Counted from the first letter of the stretch, positions 9,149-17,757 are shown. The stretch: DNA of 59,502 nucleotides from Bryobacterales bacterium (GCA_003167255.1 PMTR01000185.1:4400-63901), one strand, 5' to 3'. The notes: generated by a model from the sequence alone, not told the origin. Translations and numbers: made by a program.

Positions 9149-9292
9149 GTGGTTGTTGTCTCCAACAGCAGTCCGCTGATCTACCTGGCAGCGCTTGGGG
9201 ATTTTGAGCTGCTGCCCCACGCGCCGCCAGATTCCGGCTCGCGGAACGGGATTACCGGGCAATCTTGGCATTGGCGGGCGAGCTTTAGTTTT
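9149..9292 (+). pseudogene. Truncated DUF3368 PIN-like toxin
   Basis: Starting at GTG 9149, the first ~21 residues read VVVSNSSPLIYLAALGDFEL, which matches the N-terminus of DUF3368 toxins, including the first PIN acidic-site region. After about 9215 the frame continues into unrelated sequence with a tandem duplication, instead of the ~150 residues expected. The overlap and spacing with the UPF0175 gene (stop at 9144) fit a former toxin-antitoxin operon whose toxin has been deleted. Confidence 0.65.
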
Positions 9293-9344
9293 AGAAATGC
9301 GTCCGTCACCTTTTCGCCAGAAATGCGTCCGTCACCTTTTCGCC
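9293..9344 (+). repeat. 26-bp perfect tandem duplication
   Basis: The unit AGAAATGCGTCCGTCACCTT plus TTCGCC occurs twice in a row (9293-9318 and 9319-9344). It lies in the scar between the broken DUF3368 toxin and the 3' end of the propeller gene. It probably marks a past deletion or slippage event. Confidence 0.9.
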
Positions 9345-9407
9345 CGCAAGCGCCCACCTTGGACTCCGAAGTTCAGATGGAAATCGGCTTGGAACAGACC
9401 GCAGCCG

Positions 9408-11144
9408 TCAAAAAGGCGGAACTGAAGTGAACGTACCAAACGGACTGAACCGCAATCCCAGACCTGCAATCCCACCCGTAGCCTGGAATCTCACGATGCC
9501 CCGCTTCCCTGCCGTCAGCGGAAGTTGATTCGGCAGAACGAACGAAGTGTGACCGCTTCCCGCAATCGTGAAGATCGCTGGTTGAAGCTGATTGCCACTT
9601 TCGTCCCACACGTCAGCCCTGATATTGGCAGATGACGTTGACAGGTTCGCCAGAGCCACGCCCATCACAAAACCAGCCGTGTTGTCGTAAGCAAGCGTGA
9701 TCGTGGATGGGTATTGGCTCTGAAGTGGAACCGTGCCTTCGGACACTGGACTGTTCGGGCTGCTCGTGCGAAAGATCGCATAGCCACCGAGCGATCCTGA
9801 ACTGAGTACATCGGCCCATCCGACAACAGTCGATGCGACCTGATCTCCCGTAGAGATAAGCAACGTCGCATTCGGGCTTATCGTCGCATTCACGGATGAA
9901 GTAGTGGTAGTTTGCGAGACGCCTTGCTGTGTCGTGGTGACTGGCAGAGTCAAGGCGCTGCCATCGTCATTGTGAAGTGCCACTGTTACCGGGACTGCGA
10001 CTAATGAAGTGTTGATGAGCGTAATCACGGTAGTCCAGCCGCCGCCAGCAGCGATGTGGGAAAGAACGCCAGTTCGTCCGAGAACCTGTATGCGCCCGAT
10101 CTTGTTCGAATTGATCTCAGTAAACCACAACGCACCACCCAAACCGCCCGTAATCGAATTGGGACTGGCATTGTCAATTGGAAGGGGATACTCGGTGATC
10201 ACACCTAAAGTCGTGATCCGCCCGACCTTACTCGCTGTTCCACCTTGACCACTCTCAGTAAACCAAAGTGCGCCATCTGACGAAGCTGTAATGCCGGAAA
10301 TAGCGTTCTGCGGCGTTGGGAGAGGATACTGCGTGAGAACCCCAGTCGTAGTGATGCGCCCGATACTGCTGCCCATGCCAAACCATAACGCACCATCCGG
10401 TCCAGCGGCGAGGCACGCAGTTTGATTACACAACTGCGGGACTGGGTACTCGTAGATCACCCCGGCAGTGGTGATTGTGCCGATCTTGTATATTGTAGGT
10501 TCAACTTCGGTAAACCACATTGCACCATCCGGCCCAGCGGTAATGGCGATAGGTGAGGCGCAGAAAGATGGCAGGGTGTACAGCGTGATCACTCCAGCAG
10601 TGGTGATCCGACCAATCTTGCTGGAGGTGCTGCCATTGGCATCGGAGCCACATCCCGTTGCGGAGAACCACAGCGCGCCGTCTGAGCCTGTGGCTATGCC
10701 AGTGGGTTCAGCAGAGGGGCTTGGGACGGAGTACTCGGTGATCGTTCCCGAAGGGCTGATTCGGCCAATCTTGTTCACGTTTGCCTCAGTAAACCACAGT
10801 GCGCCATCCGGCGCTGAGGTGATGCCTTCAGGTTTGGCAAAGGGTGTTGGAACGCTAAACTCAGTGATCACGCCAGAAGCCGTAATCCGGCCAATCTTGT
10901 TTGCCTGTAGCTCCGTAAACCATAGGGCGCCATCCGAACCAGACGTGATAACCAGAGGTACAGCATTCCCAGTCGGTATCGGGTATTCCGTGATGTTGAC
11001 GTTGAGGGACTGAGCGGCCACGGCCACGCACATCAGTGTGAGCATCGCCGCCAGCCAAACAACTCGTTTGACGACTTTGAACGGATTCACGGCAGCGACA
11101 GCCGTGTTCGAAAACGTTCCAAATCCAGCACGAGCAACGAACAT
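9408..11144 (-). CDS. Secreted virginiamycin B lyase-like beta-propeller protein
   Basis: 578 residues. ATG 11144 is chosen because GGAGG sits 5 bases upstream; the frame is open further but without conserved sequence. An unusually long basic N-region (about 28 residues) precedes a hydrophobic stretch ending VAVAAQS, a likely signal peptide. The body has at least seven repeats of the pattern DGALWFTE...NKIGRIT..GVITEY.P, the blade repeat of streptogramin lyase (Vgb) and NHL-like propellers. About 230 C-terminal residues form a beta-rich domain (start GVLSHIAAGGGWTTVITLIN) that I recognise only as common in secreted proteins of this phylum. True antibiotic lyase activity is unlikely; such repeats are often annotated Vgb without function. 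Confidence 0.82.
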   Translation of the reverse strand: MFVARAGFGTFSNTAVAAVNPFKVVKRVVWLAAMLTLMCVAVAAQSLNVNITEYPIPTGNAVPLVITSGSDGALWFTELQANKIGRITASGVITEFSVPTPFAKPEGITSAPDGALWFTEANVNKIGRISPSGTITEYSVPSPSAEPTGIATGSDGALWFSATGCGSDANGSTSSKIGRITTAGVITLYTLPSFCASPIAITAGPDGAMWFTEVEPTIYKIGTITTAGVIYEYPVPQLCNQTACLAAGPDGALWFGMGSSIGRITTTGVLTQYPLPTPQNAISGITASSDGALWFTESGQGGTASKVGRITTLGVITEYPLPIDNASPNSITGGLGGALWFTEINSNKIGRIQVLGRTGVLSHIAAGGGWTTVITLINTSLVAVPVTVALHNDDGSALTLPVTTTQQGVSQTTTTSSVNATISPNATLLISTGDQVASTVVGWADVLSSGSLGGYAIFRTSSPNSPVSEGTVPLQSQYPSTITLAYDNTAGFVMGVALANLSTSSANIRADVWDESGNQLQPAIFTIAGSGHTSFVLPNQLPLTAGKRGIVRFQATGGIAGLGLRFSPFGTFTSVPPF

Positions 11145-11299
11145 GATGCCTCCGTATCTTCGTGCGAAATATAGCACAAGGCGTTGCGATGTGCACCGCA
11201 CCGTGAAACCGATTCCGCTTGGTAGCGCCACGGCGTCCGCTCTGAAAGAAATGAACAAAGAGGGACAGCCTGAGCGCGGGTGATTTCCGTTTCTTCCGC

Positions 11300-11494
11300 T
11301 CAGCTCGCCTTCTTCTTCGACCCAGCCCGGCTCCCTGTTTCTTCGTCGAGAGCCTTCCCGAGTAGCGTCTTGACGCGGCGGACCGGTCCGACCACCGTGA
11401 ACTGGTTTGTGAAGTAAGCGCAAACATCTTCGCCCCGCGAAGCCCTCTCCGCGATTTCGTCGGCAGTAGGCGTCTTCCTAAGCGTTTTCGGCAT
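11300..11494 (-). pseudogene. CopG-family antitoxin-like gene with internal deletion
   Basis: 64 residues from ATG 11494. The N-terminus MPKTLRKTPTADEIAERASR and the following GEDVCAYFTNQFTVV match a common CopG-type antitoxin family, which from memory continues with a ribbon-helix-helix core before a KTLL..ALDE ending. Here VRRV is joined directly to KTLLGKALDEET, so roughly 25-30 residues of the DNA-binding core appear to be missing in frame. No partner toxin is adjacent. The deletion is inferred from remembered family sequence. A short, intact, different protein is the alternative. Confidence 0.5.
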
Positions 11495-11529
11495 AGCTTT
11501 GTTCTTCCTGAGTCGAGGCCGGTCGGCGC

Positions 11530-13419
11530 TCACCGCCGCACTGTGCACGTAGCCATAGTCACTTGCGTCGGGTCGCTCTCCGATTGCGCCTGCAACGTGA
11601 CGGTCCGCGGCGCGCCGGTCACATATAAGGGAATGAGCTGCGTCTGTCCAGCCCTCACGGCCGCCAGCGCGTTAGCCAGTTGCGCCGCTGCCCCCGTAGG
11701 GCCTTGCTCGGTGACCGAGAGTCGATAGATGTCGGTGGAATCGGGCGCGCCGGTGTTCGCAAGCGTGAAGGCGCAGTTGGCGGCGGGGGTCAGCGAGACG
11801 CCGCGGGTTTGCGGGCCGGCGCCATCGAGCGAACGGACTCCGACGGTGTAAGAGAGCACGCCGGCGGCGTCCTTATGTAAGTCGACGATGTAGAAGTGCA
11901 GGCGGTTGGGAATATCTTCCCATTCGAACTGGCTGCCGGAATTCAGGCCGGCGTGGAACAGGGCGTCGTTCAACTGGCGGTAGTCGGCCACGGTGCGCAT
12001 GACGGGCTCGCCGCGCGGGCGCTTGAAATCGACCATCTGGATGTCTTCGGGATGCGCGTCGATCACGTAAGTGAAGGGATGGAAGCCACGGCCGCGCTGT
12101 TCCTGGTCGAGGTTTTTCGAGATGAGGACGCCGCTATCGGGCGTGAAGGAATCGTAACCGATGCGCTGGATCACTTCGATGGAATAGAAATTGTAGAGCG
12201 TGTCGCCGGAGGAAACGGGATTGGAGCCATAGTTCTGCGGCGGAGTATGGTCGCCGGGAGCGGGGCCATCCAGATGGATGGTGATGCCGGAGAGTTGGCC
12301 GGGCGGGGGATCGGCGGCGCGGGCGACTACGGTGCCGATGGCCAAGCCGTTCGCGGCGAGGCCGTTGCGGGTGAGCGCGAGAACCGCGTCATCGCGCAGG
12401 AACTTGAAGCGGATCTTGCTGCGGAGCATGAGGCCGGCGGGCATGGAAGCGCCTTCGGCGGCGGGGACCACCCAGCGGCGGTGCGGGCCCCCGGGACCGT
12501 TGAAAGAACCGCGGTCCATGATGTCCCAGGGGCCGGAGCCGGCGCGCGGGTAGGGCGGCTCGTAGGGGTTGTTGTTGTTATCGCCGACCGAGAAAGCGAA
12601 GTGTACGATCTCGTGGGTGATGGTGCCGGAGCTTTCGCCCTGGCGAACGGAAGACAGGCCCCACTGCTGCGCGCCCGCTCTCCAACTGGTCCAGGGCTCA
12701 TAGCGGGTGGTGACCCAGCGCGGGCCGGCCGGATCGGGGCTGCCCCATTCGGCGGGGATGTCCTCTTTGGTTTGAAACTTCATCTCGCCGAATTCCTGCC
12801 AGACGCTGGTTTCGTCGTAGCCCGCGTAGATGCGGATGACGATGTCGTACTTGGATTTGATTCCGGCGCCGGCATCGGCTGCCCAGAGGGCGTCGGCATC
12901 GGGCTCGATACGGCCGTTGGCGGGGAAGCCGGCAGGCGCGGCGCTGTTCTGGTTGTATTCGTTGAGGCCGTATTGGTAGAGGTTCTTGGGCATGCGGTAG
13001 GGGCCGAAGGCGTCGAGTTTGGCGATGCCGATCTGGCCGCGGGACTGCTCCATCCAATAGCCGTTGATGGTGTGTCCGTGATTGACGGCGGAGGGCGTGT
13101 TATAGAAATCGGCGTAGAACTGGGCGACCTTTTCGCGCGCGACGGGGTCAATTTGAGGGTTGCCGAAGAGGTCGGAGTGTTTGGGGAGGGTGATGACGAA
13201 GGGCTGGTCGGGGAAGTCGACAGCGACCAACGCGACCTTGAACTGCTTGCGGGTGGGGGCGAGTTTGGGGTCGGCCCAATCGACGCCGGGGATGGGGTGA
13301 TAGTCGGCCCAGGTCATGGTGTCCTGGTCCTGGACTTTTTGGGGATCGATGGGCGGCGGGGCGGTTTGAGCCAGGGCGGCGCCGGCGGAGAGAGTAAGAA
13401 GGACGATGAGGGTACGCAT
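11530..13419 (-). CDS. Secreted M6-like zinc metalloprotease
   Basis: 629 residues with a signal peptide (MRTLIVLLTLSAGAALAQ); ATG 13419 is used because the open frame upstream to 13605 is not signal-like. The zinc site is HEIVH at residues 269-273, followed by FAFSVGD, giving HExxH plus a downstream Asp. GPWDIMDRG about 20 residues later resembles the conserved LGPWDVM segment of M6 peptidases (immune inhibitor A family). The N-terminal part KVALVAVDFPDQPF is also typical of M6. The C-terminal ~150 residues look like a beta domain. It probably degrades extracellular protein; substrate unknown. The gene stands alone. Confidence 0.8.
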   Translation of the reverse strand: MRTLIVLLTLSAGAALAQTAPPPIDPQKVQDQDTMTWADYHPIPGVDWADPKLAPTRKQFKVALVAVDFPDQPFVITLPKHSDLFGNPQIDPVAREKVAQFYADFYNTPSAVNHGHTINGYWMEQSRGQIGIAKLDAFGPYRMPKNLYQYGLNEYNQNSAAPAGFPANGRIEPDADALWAADAGAGIKSKYDIVIRIYAGYDETSVWQEFGEMKFQTKEDIPAEWGSPDPAGPRWVTTRYEPWTSWRAGAQQWGLSSVRQGESSGTITHEIVHFAFSVGDNNNNPYEPPYPRAGSGPWDIMDRGSFNGPGGPHRRWVVPAAEGASMPAGLMLRSKIRFKFLRDDAVLALTRNGLAANGLAIGTVVARAADPPPGQLSGITIHLDGPAPGDHTPPQNYGSNPVSSGDTLYNFYSIEVIQRIGYDSFTPDSGVLISKNLDQEQRGRGFHPFTYVIDAHPEDIQMVDFKRPRGEPVMRTVADYRQLNDALFHAGLNSGSQFEWEDIPNRLHFYIVDLHKDAAGVLSYTVGVRSLDGAGPQTRGVSLTPAANCAFTLANTGAPDSTDIYRLSVTEQGPTGAAAQLANALAAVRAGQTQLIPLYVTGAPRTVTLQAQSESDPTQVTMATCTVRR

Positions 13420-13522
13420 AATACAACGCCATGATAGCGGATGGTGCGGAGCGCCGGCCCGCCAGGCCGTCGCGCTCTCGGGTGGAAGCTGAGGTAGCGT
13501 CCGTGAGAGGATATGAAGAGGA

Positions 13523-13810
13523 TTGATTTCGGAGCGATTCGAGGTAATCGCGCTCGACACACCAGTCCTGAGGTCGGCGGCAGATATACAGGCCGAGTCT
13601 GGCATGTCAGGTCAAGATGCCATTGTGCCGGCATCCGTGCTTGCGCACCTGGACCTTCACAATCCACCTGAGAGTTGCTTCCTCAATCGCAATTCGAACG
13701 ACCTCGACGATCCCGCCGTTCGCGAGAGACTCGAAACGCACGGGTGCAAATTCTTTGCGAAGTTCGAGGACGGGCTGCGTTACGTTGTGGCTCGAATCGA
13801 GACCAGTTAA
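13523..13810 (+). pseudogene. PIN-domain toxin fragment (C-terminal half)
   Basis: Readable from TTG 13523 as a 95-residue frame. The segment SGMSGQDAIVPASVLAHL, then CFLNRNSNDLDDPAVRERL, then GCKFFAKFEDGLRYV, looks like the C-terminal half of a PIN ribonuclease domain, including the D and N-D-D region of the active site. The N-terminal strand with the first catalytic Asp is missing and no ribosome binding site is seen. The nearest ATG (13513) is in another frame. Confidence 0.55.
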
Positions 13811-13897
13811 GTCAGCTTCGATCTGCCAATACTGGTGTCGAAGAGGCAGCCCCACGCCTCTAAGAGGCTGCTGAAAAAGTCAGAGAAAGGCATTTTG

Positions 13898-14009
13898 AGC
13901 CGCCGATTAACGCCGATGAACACGGATAAACCAATTCTTTTCAATCTGCGTTTATCGGCGTTCATCGGCGGCTAGTGTTGATTTGGCTTTTTTCACCACC
14001 CTGCTAACG
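13898..14009 (+). repeat. Dispersed hairpin repeat, family D, copy 1
   Basis: The left arm AGCCGCCGATTAACGCCGAT pairs with the right arm ATCGGCGTTCATCGGCGGCT across a ~35-base centre. It continues into ATTTGGCTTTTTTCA...CCTGCTAACG. A second copy with the same arms and the same 3' tail lies at 22488-22594. It separates the PIN remnant from the VWA gene. Confidence 0.8.
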
Positions 14010-14060
14010 CGTAAATGTAGAACTCTGGAGTGGGGCGATATCGTGCATACTGGGTAGAAC

Positions 14061-14966
14061 ATGAAGCGGGCTGGATGGCTGGCGCTGGGGCTGGCCGTGG
14101 CGCTCTGGGCGCAGGAGACGGTGTTCCGGACGGGAGTGTCCCTGGTGCGCGTGGACGCCCAGGTGACGGACGGAACCAAGGGCATCGACCAGCTCGAAAA
14201 AGAGGATTTCCTGGTGAAGGACAACGGGGTGGAGCAGCCGATTCTGTACTGCTCGCAGGAAGACCAGGCGATGGACATTCTGCTGCTGTTCGACAGCAGC
14301 GGCAGTATGGCGCCGGCCATCCGGCGAGTGGCGGCGTCGGCGCACACGGCGCTGCAGGAACTGCACCAGGACGACCGCGTGGCGGTGGCGAACTTCAATA
14401 CGGATGGGTGGCTGATCGGCGGGTTCGACAGCGACCTGAGCGAAGTGGAGACCACGGTGGGGCGGGTGGTGGATTTGCGGTACGGCGGGGGGACGCACAT
14501 TCTGTCGTCGGTGTACGATGCGGCGACTTACTTTGTGAAGAGCGCCGACCCGCACCGGCGGCACGCCATCCTGATCTTCACGGACGACGACGGGCAGCCT
14601 TCGATGAGCGAGCGGCGCGTGGTGAATCACCTGTGGGAGAGCGACATCATGCTGTGCGGGCTGATCATCGAGACGCCGGATTCGCAGCGGCACCGACTGG
14701 CGGGATCGCCGATGGGAACCGAGGCCATGCTGGGAGTGGCGGCCAAGACGGGCGGCGAGACGGTGAATGCGGACGACCCGGGCCACGCGTTCCGCGAGAT
14801 GCTGCACCGCATGCGGATGCGGTACAGCATCTACTACCAGATGCCGGCGGGGCGGGTGGGGACGTCGCGGGAAGTGCTGGTGCAGTTGAGTGCGCGGGCG
14901 AAGGCCAGGTACCCGACGGGGCAGGTGCTGGCGCGCAAGGGGTATCTGATTCCGAAAGTAAAGTAG
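14061..14966 (+). CDS. Secreted VWA-domain protein, acidobacterial VWFA-related family
   Basis: 301 residues with a signal peptide (KRAGWLALGLAVALWAQ). An N-terminal beta region (SLVRVDAQVTDGTKGIDQL, then DFLVKDNG) is followed by a von Willebrand A domain with a complete first MIDAS motif DSSGSM at residues 78-83 and FTDDDGQPS later. The layout matches TIGR03436, a family expanded in Acidobacteria. It is exported, with a likely metal-dependent adhesion or protein-binding role. No partner gene (MoxR ATPase, for example) is adjacent. The next gene is co-directional but a family B repeat lies between them. Confidence 0.85.
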   Translation: MKRAGWLALGLAVALWAQETVFRTGVSLVRVDAQVTDGTKGIDQLEKEDFLVKDNGVEQPILYCSQEDQAMDILLLFDSSGSMAPAIRRVAASAHTALQELHQDDRVAVANFNTDGWLIGGFDSDLSEVETTVGRVVDLRYGGGTHILSSVYDAATYFVKSADPHRRHAILIFTDDDGQPSMSERRVVNHLWESDIMLCGLIIETPDSQRHRLAGSPMGTEAMLGVAAKTGGETVNADDPGHAFREMLHRMRMRYSIYYQMPAGRVGTSREVLVQLSARAKARYPTGQVLARKGYLIPKVK

Positions 14967-15052
14967 GACAGACGATCGCCTTTTGTCGTCTGTCAGCCCG
15001 CCATAGCTCAGCGAGGCCCGACAGACCACGAAAACCGATGGTCTGTCCCACC
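14966..15052 (+). repeat. Twin-hairpin repeat, family B, copy 1
   Basis: Two hairpins in a row: GACAGACGATCGCC with a TTTT loop and its GTCGTCTGTC partner, then GACAGACCACG with an AAAA loop and its GATGGTCTGTC partner, ending CCCACC. Related copies are at 28520-28606 (opposite order, so inverted) and 46196-46284. It begins at the VWA stop codon and fills the gap to the PfkB gene. Confidence 0.88.
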
Positions 15053-15078
15053 ACTGCTGCATGCCACAATATGGGTTG

Positions 15079-16038
15079 ATGACGAATTTCGATGTGGTGG
15101 GTGTGGGGCTGAATGCCACCGACACGGTTTTGATTGTGCCGCACTTCCCGGCTTATGCGGGAAAAGCGCCGTACGAACGCGAGTTTGTGAGCACGGGAGG
15201 ACAGATAGCCAGCGCCATGGTGGCGTGCGCGCGGCTGGGGCTGCGGACGCGGTACATCGGGGTGATCGGGGACGATGAACGCGGGCGCATTCAGTGGGAG
15301 AGCTTACAGGGCACGGGGGTCGATCTGGAGTATGTGGAGGTGCGCCAAGGCTGCCCGAATCAATCGGCCTACATCATTATCGACCGGTCGACCGGGGAGC
15401 GGACGATTCTGTGGAAGCACGACGAGTGCCTGCGGATCGATCCGGCAAGCATCGATGAGGAGCGGATTGCGGGCGCGCGCTTGCTGTTGATCGACGGGCA
15501 CGACACGGATGCGGTGGCGCGGGCGGCGGAGATTGCGCGGGCGCGCGGGATTCCGGTGATAGTGGACGTAGACACCATCTATCACGGATTCGAGCGAGTG
15601 CTGCCGAACGTGGACTACCTGGTGGCGAGTGCGGAATTTCCGAAGGGCTGGACGGGACTGGCGGACCCCTTCGACGCGTTGGAGGCGCTGCAGAAGGAAT
15701 ATGGAATGAAGGTGGCGGCCATGACACTGGGGGCGCACGGCGCACTGGCGCGGGCGGATGGGCGGTTTTATTACGCGCCGGCCTACGTGGTGAATTGCGT
15801 GGACACGACGGGCGCGGGGGACGTGTTTCACGGGGCGTTTTGCTATGCTGTTTTGCAGGGTATGCCGATGCTGGAAGCACTGGAATTTTCCAACGCCATG
15901 GCGGCGCTCAACTGCACGGCGTATGGAGCCCGCGGGGGAATCAGCGGACTGGAGGCCATCCGTGGGCTGATGGAACGCGCCGAAAGGCGGTGTCACCCCG
16001 ACATCGCACCGCGCGCCGCCGGATACGACGTCACGTAA
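15079..16038 (+). CDS. PfkB-family carbohydrate/nucleoside kinase
   Basis: A 319-residue cytosolic sugar kinase (325 from ATG 15061). I prefer ATG 15079, which begins MTNFDVVGVGLNATDTVL as in the family. The N-terminal motif STGGQIASAMVACARLG and the C-terminal signature DTTGAGDVFHGAF carry the anion hole and the catalytic Asp of ribokinase-type enzymes. Substrate cannot be told from sequence; ribose, fructose, adenosine and sugar-acid kinases share these motifs. Its stop codon abuts the start of the rhomboid gene (TAAATG), the first link of a four-gene operon ending in bshB1. Confidence 0.85.
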   Translation: MTNFDVVGVGLNATDTVLIVPHFPAYAGKAPYEREFVSTGGQIASAMVACARLGLRTRYIGVIGDDERGRIQWESLQGTGVDLEYVEVRQGCPNQSAYIIIDRSTGERTILWKHDECLRIDPASIDEERIAGARLLLIDGHDTDAVARAAEIARARGIPVIVDVDTIYHGFERVLPNVDYLVASAEFPKGWTGLADPFDALEALQKEYGMKVAAMTLGAHGALARADGRFYYAPAYVVNCVDTTGAGDVFHGAFCYAVLQGMPMLEALEFSNAMAALNCTAYGARGGISGLEAIRGLMERAERRCHPDIAPRAAGYDVT

Positions 16039-16713
16039 ATGTTTCCTATTCCCATCAAAGTCACGCAGCCGAGCTACTCGCGGCCGGTGGTCACGGTGTT
16101 GCTGATTGTGGCCAACATCCTGATCTTTCTGTACGAGTTCTGGCTGCAGATTTCGGAGCCGTATTCGTTCCACCATTTCATGGCGCTGTACAGCCTGCGG
16201 CCGGCATATTTCCATTGGGAGAACGTTCTGACCTCGATGTTCCTGCACGCGGGGTGGATCCACGTGCTGGGGAACATGCTGTTCCTGTGGGTATTCGGCG
16301 ATAACGTGGAAGACATTCTGGGGCATGGCAAGTTTCTGCTGTTCTACCTGCTTTGCGGGACGGTGGCGGCGATCTCGCAGGTGATGATCGACCCGTCGAC
16401 AGCGGTGCCGATTGTGGGGGCGAGCGGAGCGATCGCCGGGGTGATGGGCGCGTACCTGGTGAAGTTTCCCAGATCCAACGTGAAGATGGTGGCCTGGCTC
16501 CTGTGGATCTTCACCTTTGATCTGCCGGCGTGGTTGCTGCTGATCTACTGGTTCGGGGTTCAGTTGTTGGGCGGGTGGGAGAGCGCGCCGAACGCAGGGC
16601 AGGGCGGCACGGCATTTTTTGCGCACGTTGGCGGCTTCATCGCGGGGATCGTGCTGGTGAAGACCATGGGCACGCGCGAGCGCTACTGGCGGCGGCGCGA
16701 TCTGTCCTGGTAA
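16039..16713 (+). CDS. Rhomboid-family intramembrane serine protease
   Basis: A 224-residue multi-pass inner-membrane protease. The catalytic pair is visible: Ser129 in VGASGAIAG and His196 in FFAHVGGFIAG. HVLGNMLFLW carries the conserved His75 and Asn79 that help form the oxyanion site. It cuts transmembrane substrates; no substrate is obvious nearby. It starts directly after the kinase stop and ends directly before the glutaredoxin-like gene (again TAAATG), so translation is probably coupled. Confidence 0.9.
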   Translation: MFPIPIKVTQPSYSRPVVTVLLIVANILIFLYEFWLQISEPYSFHHFMALYSLRPAYFHWENVLTSMFLHAGWIHVLGNMLFLWVFGDNVEDILGHGKFLLFYLLCGTVAAISQVMIDPSTAVPIVGASGAIAGVMGAYLVKFPRSNVKMVAWLLWIFTFDLPAWLLLIYWFGVQLLGGWESAPNAGQGGTAFFAHVGGFIAGIVLVKTMGTRERYWRRRDLSW

Positions 16714-16962
16714 ATGAAACCACGGGTCACCCTGTACACGCGGGCGGGCTGCCACCTCTGCGAGGAGGCCAAGCGGGTGGTCGAGGCGGCGCGCGGGCGC
16801 GCGGATTTCGACTACGAAGAAGTGGACATCGATGGCGATGAGGCGTTGCGGCGCCGGTACAACGACGAGGTGCCGGTGATCGCGATTAACGGGGTGAAGG
16901 CCTTCAAATACCGCGTGGAGGCGAAAGAGTTGCTGAAGAAACTGGAGGCGCGAGATCGATAG
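16714..16962 (+). CDS. Glutaredoxin-like small thiol-disulfide protein
   Basis: An 82-residue thioredoxin-fold protein with the redox motif CHLC (Cys13, Cys16) and the cis-Pro region DEVPVIAING, as in the glutaredoxin-like DUF836 group. It is followed two bases later by bshB1. Because bshB1 implies bacillithiol, it could act as a bacillithiol-linked redoxin; this is inference from position. The family is otherwise of uncertain function. Confidence 0.82.
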   Translation: MKPRVTLYTRAGCHLCEEAKRVVEAARGRADFDYEEVDIDGDEALRRRYNDEVPVIAINGVKAFKYRVEAKELLKKLEARDR

Positions 16963-16964
16963 CC

Positions 16965-17681
16965 ATGATGACGAGCGTGGACGTGTTGGCCATTGCGGCG
17001 CATCCCGATGACGTGGAGCAGACATGCGGAGGAACGCTGATTCGCGCGGCGGAGGCGGGATACCGCGCGGGAGTGCTGGACCTGACGGCGGGCGATATGG
17101 GGACGCGCGGGACGCCCGAGCTGCGCATCGAGGAATCGGAGACGGCGGCGAAGCACATGCTGCTGGCATGGCGCGGCAACGTGCGGTTTCCGGACGCGCG
17201 CCTCGAAAACACGCTGACGGCCCGCATGACGCTGGCGGTGAAGATCCGCGAGCTGAAACCGCGGGTGGTGATTCTGCCGTACTGGACGGGGCGGCATCCG
17301 GACCACTACCGTTGCGCGGAGATGGGGTACGAAGCCTGTTTCCTGGCGGGGCTGAAAAAACTGGATGAATATTCGGAGCCGCACCGGCCGCAGAAGATTC
17401 TGTATGCCAGTTTGTACGCCGATGTGAAACCGTCGTTCATTGTGGACATCAGCGCGCAGTTCGAGCGGCGCATGACAGCTCTACTGAGCTACGTATCGCA
17501 GTACGGAAACACGGCTGAGGGTGGAGACCTTTTCCCGCAGGAAGGGGAAATCCGCGAGCGTCTGGCGGCCATCGCGCGGTTTTACGGGAGCCAGATCGGG
17601 GTGAAGTATGGCGAGCCGTTCGTGGTGAAAGAGGCCATCGAGATTGAGGACGTGGTGGCGATGAAGGGGCGGTCGATCTAA
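16965..17681 (+). CDS. bshB1: N-acetylglucosaminyl-malate deacetylase (bacillithiol synthesis)
   Basis: A 238-residue LmbE/PIG-L zinc deacetylase. The N-terminal AHPDDVE (His13, Asp15, Asp16) and the later HPDH (His111, His114) supply the zinc ligands and base. The segment TAGDMGTRGTPELR is characteristic of BshB1, which converts GlcNAc-malate to GlcN-malate in bacillithiol synthesis. bshA and bshC are not in the window. The reading frame could start one codon later (two adjacent ATGs). It closes the kinase-rhomboid-redoxin operon. Confidence 0.87.
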   Translation: MMTSVDVLAIAAHPDDVEQTCGGTLIRAAEAGYRAGVLDLTAGDMGTRGTPELRIEESETAAKHMLLAWRGNVRFPDARLENTLTARMTLAVKIRELKPRVVILPYWTGRHPDHYRCAEMGYEACFLAGLKKLDEYSEPHRPQKILYASLYADVKPSFIVDISAQFERRMTALLSYVSQYGNTAEGGDLFPQEGEIRERLAAIARFYGSQIGVKYGEPFVVKEAIEIEDVVAMKGRSI

Positions 17682-17697
17682 GGAGGCAATGCCCAGG

Positions 17698-17757
17698 CAA
17701 GGGCTTCGCCCTTGAAATCCCCGCGGGATTTGGAAGTCAGGAGTCAGAAGTCAGAAG
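17698..17757 (+). repeat. Two short hairpins and an AGTCAG microrepeat
   Basis: CAAGGGCTTCGCCCTTG (17698-17714) and AAATCCCCGCGGGATTT (17715-17731) are adjacent perfect hairpins. They are followed by repeats of GAAGTCAG/GAGTCAG up to 17757. This follows the bshB1 stop. No T-run follows the second stem, so a REP-like nature is more likely than an intrinsic terminator. Confidence 0.6.

Noticed and set aside
9408-11144. A real virginiamycin B (streptogramin) resistance gene
   Set aside because: Only the propeller repeat is shared; the added C-terminal domain and secretion signal are unlike the cytosolic Vgb enzyme.
11896-13434. A 512-residue plus-strand open frame
   Set aside because: It is antisense to the M6-like protease, has Gly/Val/Asp-biased composition typical of high-GC shadow frames, and no domain.
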